Below are positions 1 through 6,302 of a DNA stretch of 18,357 bases, in pieces. Source of the DNA: QQUD01 sp039029915 (lineage in GTDB: Bacteria; Chloroflexota; Anaerolineae; Promineifilales; Promineifilaceae). Positions within the stretch are counted from its first letter, which is position 1. Each line of letters begins with the position of its first letter. A program made the position numbers and the translations under genes. The stretch covers positions 1 to 18,357 of the forward strand of contig JBCCFD010000108.1 in the NCBI GenBank assembly GCA_039029915.1, written 5' to 3'. Under the pieces are notes generated by a model that was not told the origin of the DNA, searched no databases, and saw nothing but the letters and a program-made list of their open reading frames with translations.

Positions 1-105
1 CATGCGCATGCGCAGGTAGCTGTCCGAGTTCGGGTAGTCGGAGAGCACGGTGACGCCGATGCCCGCCGAGGCGTCCTCGAAGCGCATGCGGCCGACGAAG
101 TCGTA
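1..105 (-). pseudogene. high-GC coding scrap, probably foreign or chimeric
   Basis: Read on the minus strand from 105 down to 1, this stretch is one open frame of 35 codons, and every codon ends in G or C. GC content is about 67%, against about 32% in the next 95 bases. The peptide contains MRFEDASAGIGVTVLSDYP and YLRMRM, which recalls a lectin/LamG-like beta-sandwich, but the fragment is too short to name. There is no start codon, and an in-frame TAA lies at 111-109, just outside the GC-rich block, so the gene is cut at about 105/106. The other end is the window edge. Nothing else in the window has this codon use. A chimeric read join or contaminant is the simplest explanation; a transferred remnant is possible. 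Confidence 0.45.
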
Positions 106-264
106 AAATTAAATATATTATCTTTAGAATGGATGCTATTTGAAGGTTGTCCGTCTGATTTCCATTGTGTAATGCAATCCTTTTTCGCCTTAAGCTTTGT
201 CTACGTAAGTGTTCCGAATTTTCTAAATTGAAACCCTGTTAAATAAAAGCTTCGCAACCTCGAG

Positions 265-313
265 GAAACGAAGTTTATAGCCGTCGTATTATTCAAAGCC
301 GGAACTTCGTTTC
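265..313. repeat. 11-bp inverted repeat, GAAACGAAGTT arms
   Basis: GAAACGAAGTT at 265-275 is matched exactly by its reverse complement AACTTCGTTTC at 303-313, with a 27-base loop. The left arm also overlaps a smaller CTTCG/CGAAG pair (250-254/269-273), so two alternative folds compete for the same bases. Confidence 0.5.
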
Positions 314-408
314 GCTAAAATCACCGGAGAGTTTGAAAAAAATTTACTTATCTTGCTTAGGGCTTGGGATTGTTTGAGTTGTTGTTTTTGTATATCCCCA
401 ACTCATTA

Positions 409-433
409 GCCCTTTCGGGCAACACCTCAGGTG
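409..433. repeat. two adjacent short hairpins in the leader
   Basis: GCCC (409-412), loop TTTC, GGGC (417-420) forms a tetraloop-type hairpin. CACCT (423-427), one base, AGGTG (429-433) is a near-perfect palindrome two bases further on. Stacked helices like these are common in structured RNA leaders, but no T tract follows, so this is not an intrinsic terminator. Confidence 0.4.
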
Positions 434-480
434 CAAGATTGAGCCTCGAATTGGAGCGGAGAACGTCTTGTCAAACTGAG

Positions 481-505
481 CCGATTTTGGTGATAATAAA
501 ATCGG
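481..505 (+). promoter_or_regulatory. hairpin directly upstream of the beta-helix gene RBS
   Basis: CCGATTTT (481-488) pairs perfectly with AAAATCGG (498-505) across a 9-base loop. The ribosome binding site AGGAGG starts 15 bases after the stem. A stem here could protect the mRNA 5' region or control translation; that role is inference. Confidence 0.45.
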
Positions 506-520
506 TGTGTGTTCATGCAT

Positions 521-526
521 AGGAGG
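521..526 (+). promoter_or_regulatory. strong ribosome binding site setting the start at 533
   Basis: AGGAGG lies 6 bases upstream of the ATG at 533. An in-frame GTG at 509 would give eight extra residues but has no such site and would place this one inside the gene, so 533 is preferred. Confidence 0.8.
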
Positions 527-532
527 TTCCAG

Positions 533-2038
533 ATGCAGTTAACTATTAAATTCCGCTCATTCTTAACTTTTTCAGCACTCATTATTTTGTTAGGCGCCGT
601 TTTTCTTTTTCATACCTCTTCAACTGCATTCGCAGAAACATTGATTACGGTCACTACAGCTAATGATGAGCTAGATGTGAATGGTACTTGCTCATTTCGT
701 GAAGCAATCCAAACGGCAAATACTGGCCTGCCGGTTGATGGCTGTGTCCTAGATGGTAGCGGAGAGGTCGTCATCTTACTTTCGTCTGACACGTATAACA
801 TTTTGATTGCCGGAGGCAGTGAAGATGCAAACCAAACGGGTGATTTTGATATTTCAACTTCGATGACGATTCGAGGAGTCAGTGCGGCGAGTACGCAAAT
901 TAATGGCAACGTTCTTGACCGTGTTTTTGATGTTGATCCACTTGAAAGTGGAGATATTGAGGTTGTGCTTGAAGATTTAACGGTTGAAAACGGCCGTCCA
1001 CCAACTTTTGAGGACGGGGGAGGCATTCGCCAGCATGATGATGTGCTTTCATTAAATCGTGTTGTGGTGGCAAATAATCAGATTCCTGTTGTCCCTCCCA
1101 CAGATTTTGGGGGGAGTGGCGGTGGTATCAGCAATGAATTGGGGACATTGAATCTTACTAAGACCAACATTATCAATAATGTGAATAATAAAGGAATTGG
1201 TGGTGGATTGTTCATTGGCGACAATCTTAATTCAGGGGCCGTGATGAATATGGTGGATAGCATTGTCGCCAATAATCAAGCGCTAAACCCCAATGGCACC
1301 GTATCTGGTGGGGGAATCATGTCGATGAGGTCTCAACTCAATATTATGAATAGTGCCATCATGGGGAATTTTGTGGAGGGGCAAGCTGGTGGGATAGGTG
1401 TTGGTTTTTTCGAAGGTGGTGCAAATATTACCAATTCAACGATATCAGGCAACATGAGTACCGGTAGCGGCGGGGGAATTCGTAATTTTGGACTTTTGAA
1501 TTTAAGTTTTTCAACGGTAACGAACAATACTGCAAGCGCAACCGATATCACCGAGGTGGGAGACGGTGGCGGTTTGCAAAATAATATAATTGCAACGGCC
1601 GTTTTAAAAGGGAATATTTTTTACGGCAATATTGATAACACAACACCTGGCGCGAACAATATTTATCCCGATATTAGTAATACCGGTACGATGACGGCAA
1701 CCGATAATTTGCTCGGTGATCCCGCTGGAACGACGACGATCTTTAATGGTGTTGACAACAATATTGTGGGTGTTGATCCAAACTTATTGATACCAACTGA
1801 CGCCACAGATTATTTTATTCCGGCTGTAGGCAGCACCGCCTTAAATCGAATTTCTATACAGGACTGCACATTATTAAGTCTTGGCAAAAACCCATTATTT
1901 GAAGATGGTGAATTTAACGTAGCCGATCAAATTGGCACAGCTAGACCGGACCCAATTATTGAACGATGTGATATGGGTGCAATTGAGCGTGTTTATCCAT
2001 TTATCTACCTGCCGCTTATTTTAAATGGGGAGGAGTAG
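533..2038 (+). CDS. secreted CSLREA-type beta-helix surface protein
   Basis: A secreted protein of 501 residues. Residues 1-34 form a signal peptide (basic start, hydrophobic core, TAFA cleavage site). CSFREAI at about residue 53 is a variant of the CSLREA motif that opens a family of exported beta-helix proteins. About six glycine-rich rungs follow (GGGI, GGGL, GGIG patterns, each followed by an N-rich turn such as NSTISGN), as expected of a right-handed parallel beta-helix with polymorphic-outer-membrane-protein-like repeats. The end (CDMGAIE) fits the family called choice-of-anchor Q. The last residues, FIYLPLILNGEE, resemble a C-terminal tail I recall from many exported Chloroflexota proteins. 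Likely role: cell-surface adhesion or carbohydrate binding; no catalytic residues recognised. The gene is convergent with the deacetylase. Confidence 0.85.
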   Translation: MQLTIKFRSFLTFSALIILLGAVFLFHTSSTAFAETLITVTTANDELDVNGTCSFREAIQTANTGLPVDGCVLDGSGEVVILLSSDTYNILIAGGSEDANQTGDFDISTSMTIRGVSAASTQINGNVLDRVFDVDPLESGDIEVVLEDLTVENGRPPTFEDGGGIRQHDDVLSLNRVVVANNQIPVVPPTDFGGSGGGISNELGTLNLTKTNIINNVNNKGIGGGLFIGDNLNSGAVMNMVDSIVANNQALNPNGTVSGGGIMSMRSQLNIMNSAIMGNFVEGQAGGIGVGFFEGGANITNSTISGNMSTGSGGGIRNFGLLNLSFSTVTNNTASATDITEVGDGGGLQNNIIATAVLKGNIFYGNIDNTTPGANNIYPDISNTGTMTATDNLLGDPAGTTTIFNGVDNNIVGVDPNLLIPTDATDYFIPAVGSTALNRISIQDCTLLSLGKNPLFEDGEFNVADQIGTARPDPIIERCDMGAIERVYPFIYLPLILNGEE

Positions 2039-2097
2039 CGTTCGCTGAGTGAGCCTGTTGATGAACCTGTCTATACCTCAGCACGCTCAGGACGCTA
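2036..2097. terminator. shared hairpin between convergent genes
   Basis: TAGCGT (2036-2041) pairs with ACGCTA (2092-2097), and CTGAG (2045-2049) with CTCAG (2086-2090), across a 36-base loop. The left arm starts in the TAG stop of the plus-strand gene, and the right arm ends one base before the TAA stop of the minus-strand gene. There is no clean T tract, so its action as a bidirectional terminator is inferred from position. Confidence 0.4.
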
Positions 2098-3198
2098 TTA
2101 TTTGCCAATATCTTCTGGTCGCTTACCGTTGATCGTATCGCCGGGGTCAATCATGTCTTTAAATTCGGCTAGCGGTGTATTAAAACGAACGCGAAGGCGA
2201 TTCCATTCAAAACGCTTTGGGAATCCATGCCATTTGCCACTTTGCGTGGTCACTGCGCCCCAAAAATCAAGCTCATCCAAAATATCAATGGCGGCTTGAT
2301 CGTAACGCCCTGACGGATAGGAGAAGTAGCGTGGCGTGTAGCCAAGATGGAAGGCCAGCGTCTCTTGAGGTCCCAACATTTCCCAAATGAGAAACGGCCG
2401 TTCCCGATTTCGTAAATCTGGATGGGTGCGTGAGTGGGGTTCAAACCGATGTCCGTTGGCCGCCATTTCTGTGATCATCTCCCAGCTCATGTATTCTTCG
2501 CGCCCAAAATCAACAAACTCAGTGACAATAAAAAACGTCCCCTTAAAGCCAAACTGCTCTAATATAGGATACGCATTTTCGTAATTATCCAAATACCCAT
2601 CATCAAAGGTCAGAATGACCGGTTTTTCGGGTAGCTCTTGCTGATTGGTAATGGCCCGCGACAAATCATAGAAATCGATGGGGTTATACCCGTTTTCTGC
2701 GAGATAGGTCATTTGCTCAAGAAAAGCATCTGGTTTGACTGAAAGATCTGTTCGGTAAACGTCGGCATCTTCCGGGGGGATGCTGACGTAATGGTACATC
2801 AGGATGGGCACCTTTACGGTCCAGCTAATCGTGCCTTGGGGTGTGGGGAGCGGAAGCGGCGTTGGCGTTAGAGTGGGGGGAAGGGTGCTGGTTGGTGTTA
2901 TCGTTGGTTGTGCTGTTAGGGTTGGTGTATTGGTGTACTGGAGCGTGGATGTGTGGGTTGGTTGAGGCGTGTTTGTCGGTGGAATTGAGGTGTGGGTAGC
3001 GGTGGGTGTTGCGGTGTAGGTGCTGGTTGGTGTTAAAGTGGGAACGCGCGTGAAGGTGGCCAGTGGGGAAACGGCCGTAAACGTTGTTGTTGGAATTTGA
3101 GCAACCGTTTCGGGGGCCATTTGTTGTGAACACCCCACAATTCCAATAAACAAAATTAAAAATAGTCGATGTACTAAGCATTTTGTATCGTTCATCAT
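2098..3198 (-). CDS. lipid-anchored polysaccharide deacetylase (NodB type)
   Basis: Removes acetyl groups from a cell-surface or wall polysaccharide, acting outside the membrane (carbohydrate esterase 4 family). From the ATG at 3198 the product has 366 residues: a signal peptide ending in a good lipobox (GIVGC), then a Thr/Pro-rich linker of roughly 75 residues, then the NodB domain. The domain opens with PILMYHYV; the metal and catalytic motif LTFDDGY has its two Asp at about 199-200; HSRTHPD supplies the His pair at about 255 and 259; YPSGRYD corresponds to motif 3. A TTG at 3237 would add 13 residues before the signal peptide and has no better ribosome site, so it was rejected. The linker is encoded by a GT-rich repetitive tract (about 2850-3060). 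Substrate unknown. Confidence 0.88.
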   Translation of the reverse strand: MMNDTKCLVHRLFLILFIGIVGCSQQMAPETVAQIPTTTFTAVSPLATFTRVPTLTPTSTYTATPTATHTSIPPTNTPQPTHTSTLQYTNTPTLTAQPTITPTSTLPPTLTPTPLPLPTPQGTISWTVKVPILMYHYVSIPPEDADVYRTDLSVKPDAFLEQMTYLAENGYNPIDFYDLSRAITNQQELPEKPVILTFDDGYLDNYENAYPILEQFGFKGTFFIVTEFVDFGREEYMSWEMITEMAANGHRFEPHSRTHPDLRNRERPFLIWEMLGPQETLAFHLGYTPRYFSYPSGRYDQAAIDILDELDFWGAVTTQSGKWHGFPKRFEWNRLRVRFNTPLAEFKDMIDPGDTINGKRPEDIGK

Positions 3199-3358
3199 CT
3201 GGCGGAGGAGAATATCTTCGGGCAGAGTTGGTGTCAAGGGGTTTTCAAGATGTTTCCCACATACTCATCATCCTGAGTTGCGATCGCTATTAGGGCGGTA
3301 GGCAGAGATACCCCATTTTGATATACTGCCTCATTGGAAATAAAAAAGGCAGAATGGA
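3199..3358. promoter_or_regulatory. divergent intergenic region with AGGCAG repeats
   Basis: This gap must hold the promoters of both the deacetylase (leftward) and the sigma factor (rightward). AGGCAG (3300-3305) faces CTGCCT (3326-3331) across 20 bases, and AGGCAGA recurs as a direct repeat at 3347-3353, just before the sigma start. Repeats so close to a sigma gene could be a control site, but I see no clear promoter boxes. Confidence 0.35.
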
Positions 3359-3958
3359 TTGAGCGACGAGATTGACGAGCGCGCCCTGATTGAGCGAGCT
3401 AAAATGGATAAAGAGGCCTTTGGGCAACTTTATGAAATTTACTATAAGCGTATTTATAACTACGTTTACTACCGCACTGGCAATGTTGAAGATGCTGAAG
3501 ATCTAACGGCTCGTATCTTCATGCGGGCGATGCGTCATATTGAACGCTATAAAGATCAAGGGGTGCCTTTTTCTGCTTGGTTGTATCGGATTGCTCATAA
3601 CCTGGTTGCCAATTGGCATCGAGACAACAGCCGCCGAAAAATCATTTCAATCGAAGATATTACCCAGTGGAAGGTAAGCGATGATAGCCCTGAATTTACG
3701 GCTCAGCTAATTGAAGATAAAGATGCATTGATAAGTGCAATTCGCCGCTTGCCAGCTGATCGCCAAGAACTGCTGGTGTTTAAGTTTGTGGAAAGACTTT
3801 CAAATGCTGAAATTGGCAACATCATGGGGCGGAGTGAAGGGGCTATAAAATCACTCTATCATCGCACTTTGTTAGCATTACGCGAAGATTTGCACGGTGA
3901 AAGTGAGGAGAGCGGGCGAAAACGGCCGTTTTTCTTCCCTAGGCGCCGAAATGAGTAA
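3359..3958 (+). CDS. ECF-type RNA polymerase sigma factor
   Basis: Directs RNA polymerase to a specific promoter set. The 199-residue length and two-domain plan are typical of ECF (sigma-70 group 4) factors. Region 2 at about 22-90 has YYKRIYNYVYYRTGNVEDAEDL followed by a conserved-type AW(L)YRIAHN helix. Region 4 at about 125-180 is a helix-turn-helix (LSNAEIGNIMGRSEGAIKSL). The start is TTG with a weak AAAGG site 9 bases upstream; the ATG at 3354 is out of frame and hits TGA after two codons. The tail after region 4 is short and very basic (RKRPFFFPRRR). No anti-sigma factor gene is adjacent: the next gene is a membrane protein without an obvious zinc-binding anti-sigma motif. Regulon unknown. 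Confidence 0.88.
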   Translation: MSDEIDERALIERAKMDKEAFGQLYEIYYKRIYNYVYYRTGNVEDAEDLTARIFMRAMRHIERYKDQGVPFSAWLYRIAHNLVANWHRDNSRRKIISIEDITQWKVSDDSPEFTAQLIEDKDALISAIRRLPADRQELLVFKFVERLSNAEIGNIMGRSEGAIKSLYHRTLLALREDLHGESEESGRKRPFFFPRRRNE

Positions 3959-4024
3959 AAAAAGCGACCTTATGTCCCGTTGCTTGCCGGGGAGATTGTG
4001 CTAAAATCCACAAACAAAGCATTG

Positions 4025-4040
4025 TGTGAAATTGATCACA
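4025..4040. promoter_or_regulatory. CRP/FNR-family operator, TGTGA-N6-TCACA
   Basis: TGTGA (4025-4029), six bases, TCACA (4036-4040) is an exact match to the half-sites of the E. coli CRP consensus. A second overlapping palindrome (GTGTGAA at 4024-4030, TTCACAC at 4042-4048) extends the symmetry. It lies about 80 bases upstream of the first gene of the oxidase block, which fits control by a CRP/FNR-family regulator. A possible -10-like GATACT is at 4094-4099, without a good -35. Confidence 0.5.
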
Positions 4041-4106
4041 ATTCACACTGCTTTAAAGTTGGAATGTTACATCAATACTGGCATTCAACAAATGATACTT
4101 ATTAGC

Positions 4107-4113
4107 AGGAGAG
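4107..4113 (+). promoter_or_regulatory. ribosome binding site for a TTG start
   Basis: AGGAGAG lies 6 bases before the TTG at 4120. It supports this unusual start codon; there is no in-frame ATG nearby. Confidence 0.7.
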
Positions 4114-4119
4114 AACCTC

Positions 4120-4971
4120 TTGAGTCGTAATCAAGGCTTGATAAATTGGATAGTCATTTTGCTGTTACTCGCGGCATTTGCCATCATAACGGCCGTTTGG
4201 TCTGGCTTAATTGGAAACGCGCCCGTCCCATCATTTGAAGCTCCTTCAGGTGACACCCGAGCTCTTCCCGTTGAACCCGAAAATATTGATTTTGAAATTA
4301 AGCCCATACCTATTACCCAGAAATTCCCTGCACTCGGTCCCATTCAAATCCCCACAATTGACGTTGTGCTACTTCCGGATGGCATAAAAATTGAAGAGAT
4401 TAATCCATTAATTGCAATTGGTGTTCTGTTTGGCCTTGTTATTGGTGGAATTGTTGTTGTGGGAGGAGCTATTGCAACGCCTATCATGCTCTTCTCGCGA
4501 ATTGTCAGCAGTGTTAAGGAAGACGAATCCTATCAGGAAAGCGAAGCAAAGCTAGTTGCTTCTGAAAAAGAGCTCATTAAGCAGATGAACGAAGGGCGTT
4601 CAACAAGATCTGAAGACCATGACCGCCCCCAATGGTCAGCAATTAGTACTGCCTTGATTATTTTGATGTTTGCTTGGTTTGCCAGCCTTGTTTTAAACGG
4701 GACGTTCTTCCCTGAAGGGTCAACCTTCTTGGGTGGCGACCCCGAGCGTTTCGTCCGAACAACGCCTTATTTTGTTTGGGGAACTGTTGGTGCCACGCTG
4801 TTGGCTTTAATCGCTTGGATGCGTCCGCGCTCATTCCAAGCTGCCTCTGCTGAAAAAGCAGACTCTACTGGGAGTGCAATTCCTTGGGATACCATCGCCG
4901 TTTTGGTAACTGGGCTCATCATTGTTGGGCTTGGCATTGGCGCGATGGCGTATGTTGTAAATCTTGGGTAG
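4120..4971 (+). CDS. five-TM membrane protein of unknown function, first in oxidase block
   Basis: I do not recognise this 283-residue protein. It has five hydrophobic segments: about 8-28, 95-121, 174-196, 216-235 and 257-280. Residues 30-95 form a Pro-rich, mostly polar loop after TM1 (likely outside), and 125-172 a charged Glu/Lys/Arg-rich segment (likely inside). There are no Cys residues and no heme or copper motif that I can see. It starts with TTG behind a good AGGAGAG site. It is followed 139 bases later by coxB on the same strand and preceded by a CRP-type site, so an accessory role in the oxidase (assembly, membrane anchoring) is plausible but only inferred from position. Confidence 0.75.
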   Translation: MSRNQGLINWIVILLLLAAFAIITAVWSGLIGNAPVPSFEAPSGDTRALPVEPENIDFEIKPIPITQKFPALGPIQIPTIDVVLLPDGIKIEEINPLIAIGVLFGLVIGGIVVVGGAIATPIMLFSRIVSSVKEDESYQESEAKLVASEKELIKQMNEGRSTRSEDHDRPQWSAISTALIILMFAWFASLVLNGTFFPEGSTFLGGDPERFVRTTPYFVWGTVGATLLALIAWMRPRSFQAASAEKADSTGSAIPWDTIAVLVTGLIIVGLGIGAMAYVVNLG

Positions 4972-5040
4972 TTAGGAATTGGTACTTGGTGCTTGGTAAT
5001 TAGGAAAGTTAAGCTTAGCTTTTGTGAAACCTAATCACCC

Positions 5041-5074
5041 AATAACTAATTGCGAATAACTAATTACGAATAAC
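5041..5074. repeat. heptamer-register tandem repeat upstream of coxB
   Basis: AATAACTAATTGCG (5041-5054) is followed by AATAACTAATTACG (5055-5068) and the partial copy AATAAC (5069-5074). The unit can be read as alternating heptamers (AATAACT, AATTGCG/AATTACG). Related degenerate words (GGTAATTAGG and CCTAATCACC) fill the rest of the gap 4972-5101, and a similar GGTAATTAGTAAT occurs in the short gap after coxA (8457-8540). Confidence 0.6.
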
Positions 5075-5110
5075 AAAGTACTTATTACTTTTTAAGTAGG
5101 AATGGGAGTT

Positions 5111-6298
5111 ATGCGAAAAGCGAACCATTTCATCAATGTTGGTTTAATTATTGTTGTATCAACATTTATACTAAGATTGGTGTTTGGCTGGATGTTCCAG
5201 CTGCCTTATGGGCCCGGCGCAGAAGCCGATCTGGATACACTGCCGGAAAGGCTGTCAGTATTCATGGGCTTTGTACGGCCGTTACCGGCTAGTGCTGAGT
5301 CTGTTGCAATCGATGTCATGTTCAACTGGCATTTCTGGATGATTGCCTTCCTGTTTGCACTGATTATGGGTTTGATGCTCTACTCAGTTTTTGCATTTAG
5401 ACGGAAAGAAGGTGACGATACCGATGCGCCACATATCCACGGCAACACAGCCCTAGAAATTGCTTGGACCGTTATCCCAATTATTGTGGTACTTGGATTT
5501 GGTGGGTACGGCTGGGTCGAACTCAATCGACTTATTACACCCAAACCAGATGAGATGACAATACAAGTTACAGCTTTCCAATGGGGCTGGAGTTTTAACT
5601 ATCCTGAGGAAGTCGACGCTGGACCTAGCCCTGTACGCGGTCCCGTGATGATGCTGGCCGTGGATCAACCTGTTTTGTTGGAAATGAACGCCACCGATGT
5701 TCTGCACGCTTTCTGGGTGCCAGAATTCCGGGTAAAACAAGATTTGGTGCCTGGTCGAACGACGTACCTGCGCTTTACCCCTACAGATGTGGGAGATTAC
5801 GTTTTGCGCTGTGCGGAAATTTGTGGCTCGGGTCACGCGAACATGCTGGCTTCAGTACGAGTTGTGAGTCAGGCCGAATTTGATGAATGGGTCATAGCGA
5901 CGGCTACGACTGAGCCTTATTCAACAATGACCGCAGAAGCCCGCGGTGAGCGAATTTATCGAGAAGGGTTTGGTGCTACAGGCGCACCGAGCTGTGCTGG
6001 CTGTCATAGTGTAGACGGCTCGGTCATAAACGGGCCAACCTGGCTAGGCATTTATGAGAAAACTGGTACATTGGATGATGGTTCTACCTATATTGCTGAT
6101 GATGAGTACATTCGTAACTCAATTTTAAATCCTAATGATCAGATCGTTGAAGGATTCAATGCAAATGTAATGTACCAAACCTATGCGGAAGCAATCCCCG
6201 CTTTTGAAGCTGAAATTGAGGGCCTTGAAGGCGACTTTGATTTTGATGTAATTGCTGATTTGATTGCGTTTATGCAAACGCTGGAGGCAACGGAGTAA
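5111..6298 (+). CDS. coxB: cytochrome c oxidase subunit II with fused cytochrome c (caa3 type)
   Basis: Receives electrons from soluble cytochrome c through its own heme c and passes them via the CuA centre to subunit I. Numbering from the ATG at 5111: hydrophobic segments at about 7-28, 72-95 and 115-139, so one more than the usual two (the first may be an uncleaved signal). The cupredoxin domain carries the aromatic patch FQWGWSFNYPE and the CuA ligands: His at about 199 and the cluster CAEICGSGHANM at about 234-245, with both Cys, Glu, His and Met present. A C-terminal cytochrome c domain has the heme site CAGCH at about 295-299. The ATG at 5102 is only one base after AGTAGG; the ATG at 5111 is better spaced, so I chose it. 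coxA follows after 4 bases. Confidence 0.95.
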   Translation: MRKANHFINVGLIIVVSTFILRLVFGWMFQLPYGPGAEADLDTLPERLSVFMGFVRPLPASAESVAIDVMFNWHFWMIAFLFALIMGLMLYSVFAFRRKEGDDTDAPHIHGNTALEIAWTVIPIIVVLGFGGYGWVELNRLITPKPDEMTIQVTAFQWGWSFNYPEEVDAGPSPVRGPVMMLAVDQPVLLEMNATDVLHAFWVPEFRVKQDLVPGRTTYLRFTPTDVGDYVLRCAEICGSGHANMLASVRVVSQAEFDEWVIATATTEPYSTMTAEARGERIYREGFGATGAPSCAGCHSVDGSVINGPTWLGIYEKTGTLDDGSTYIADDEYIRNSILNPNDQIVEGFNANVMYQTYAEAIPAFEAEIEGLEGDFDFDVIADLIAFMQTLEATE

Positions 6299-6302
6299 CA
6301 TT

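Larger units (their letters stand above)
106..532 (+). other. non-coding leader region with several hairpins
   Basis: I see no credible gene in these 427 bases. The first 100 are AT-rich and unremarkable. From about 250 onwards the stretch is dense in inverted repeats: an 11-bp pair at 265-275/303-313, a small GCCC/GGGC hairpin at 409-420, a CACCT/AGGTG pair at 423-433, and a perfect 8-bp hairpin at 481-505. They lie directly upstream of the beta-helix gene and may form a structured 5' leader. I could not match it to a riboswitch class I know. No convincing -35/-10 pair was found. Confidence 0.5.

Noticed and set aside
374..396. TTGAGT and TATATC as promoter boxes for the beta-helix gene
   Set aside because: The spacer is only 11 bases, too short for a sigma-70 promoter.
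610..1026. Minus-strand open frame of 138 codons opposite the beta-helix gene
   Set aside because: Low-complexity Ser/Pro/Thr reading of the antisense strand; the plus-strand frame has a signal peptide and family motifs.
2825..3181. Open frame of 118 codons on the minus strand, rich in Asn, His and Thr
   Set aside because: It is an out-of-frame reading of the repetitive Thr/Pro linker of the deacetylase; no domain and no ribosome site.
3280..3287. GCGATCGC, the cyanobacterial HIP1 octamer
   Set aside because: It occurs only once in the window, so it is not iterated here; the iterated word is ACGGCCGT.
3976..3991. CCCG/CGGG stem after the sigma factor gene as a terminator
   Set aside because: Only four base pairs and no T tract follows.
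5453..5836. Minus-strand open frame of 127 codons inside coxB
   Set aside because: Antisense shadow of the conserved CuA domain.
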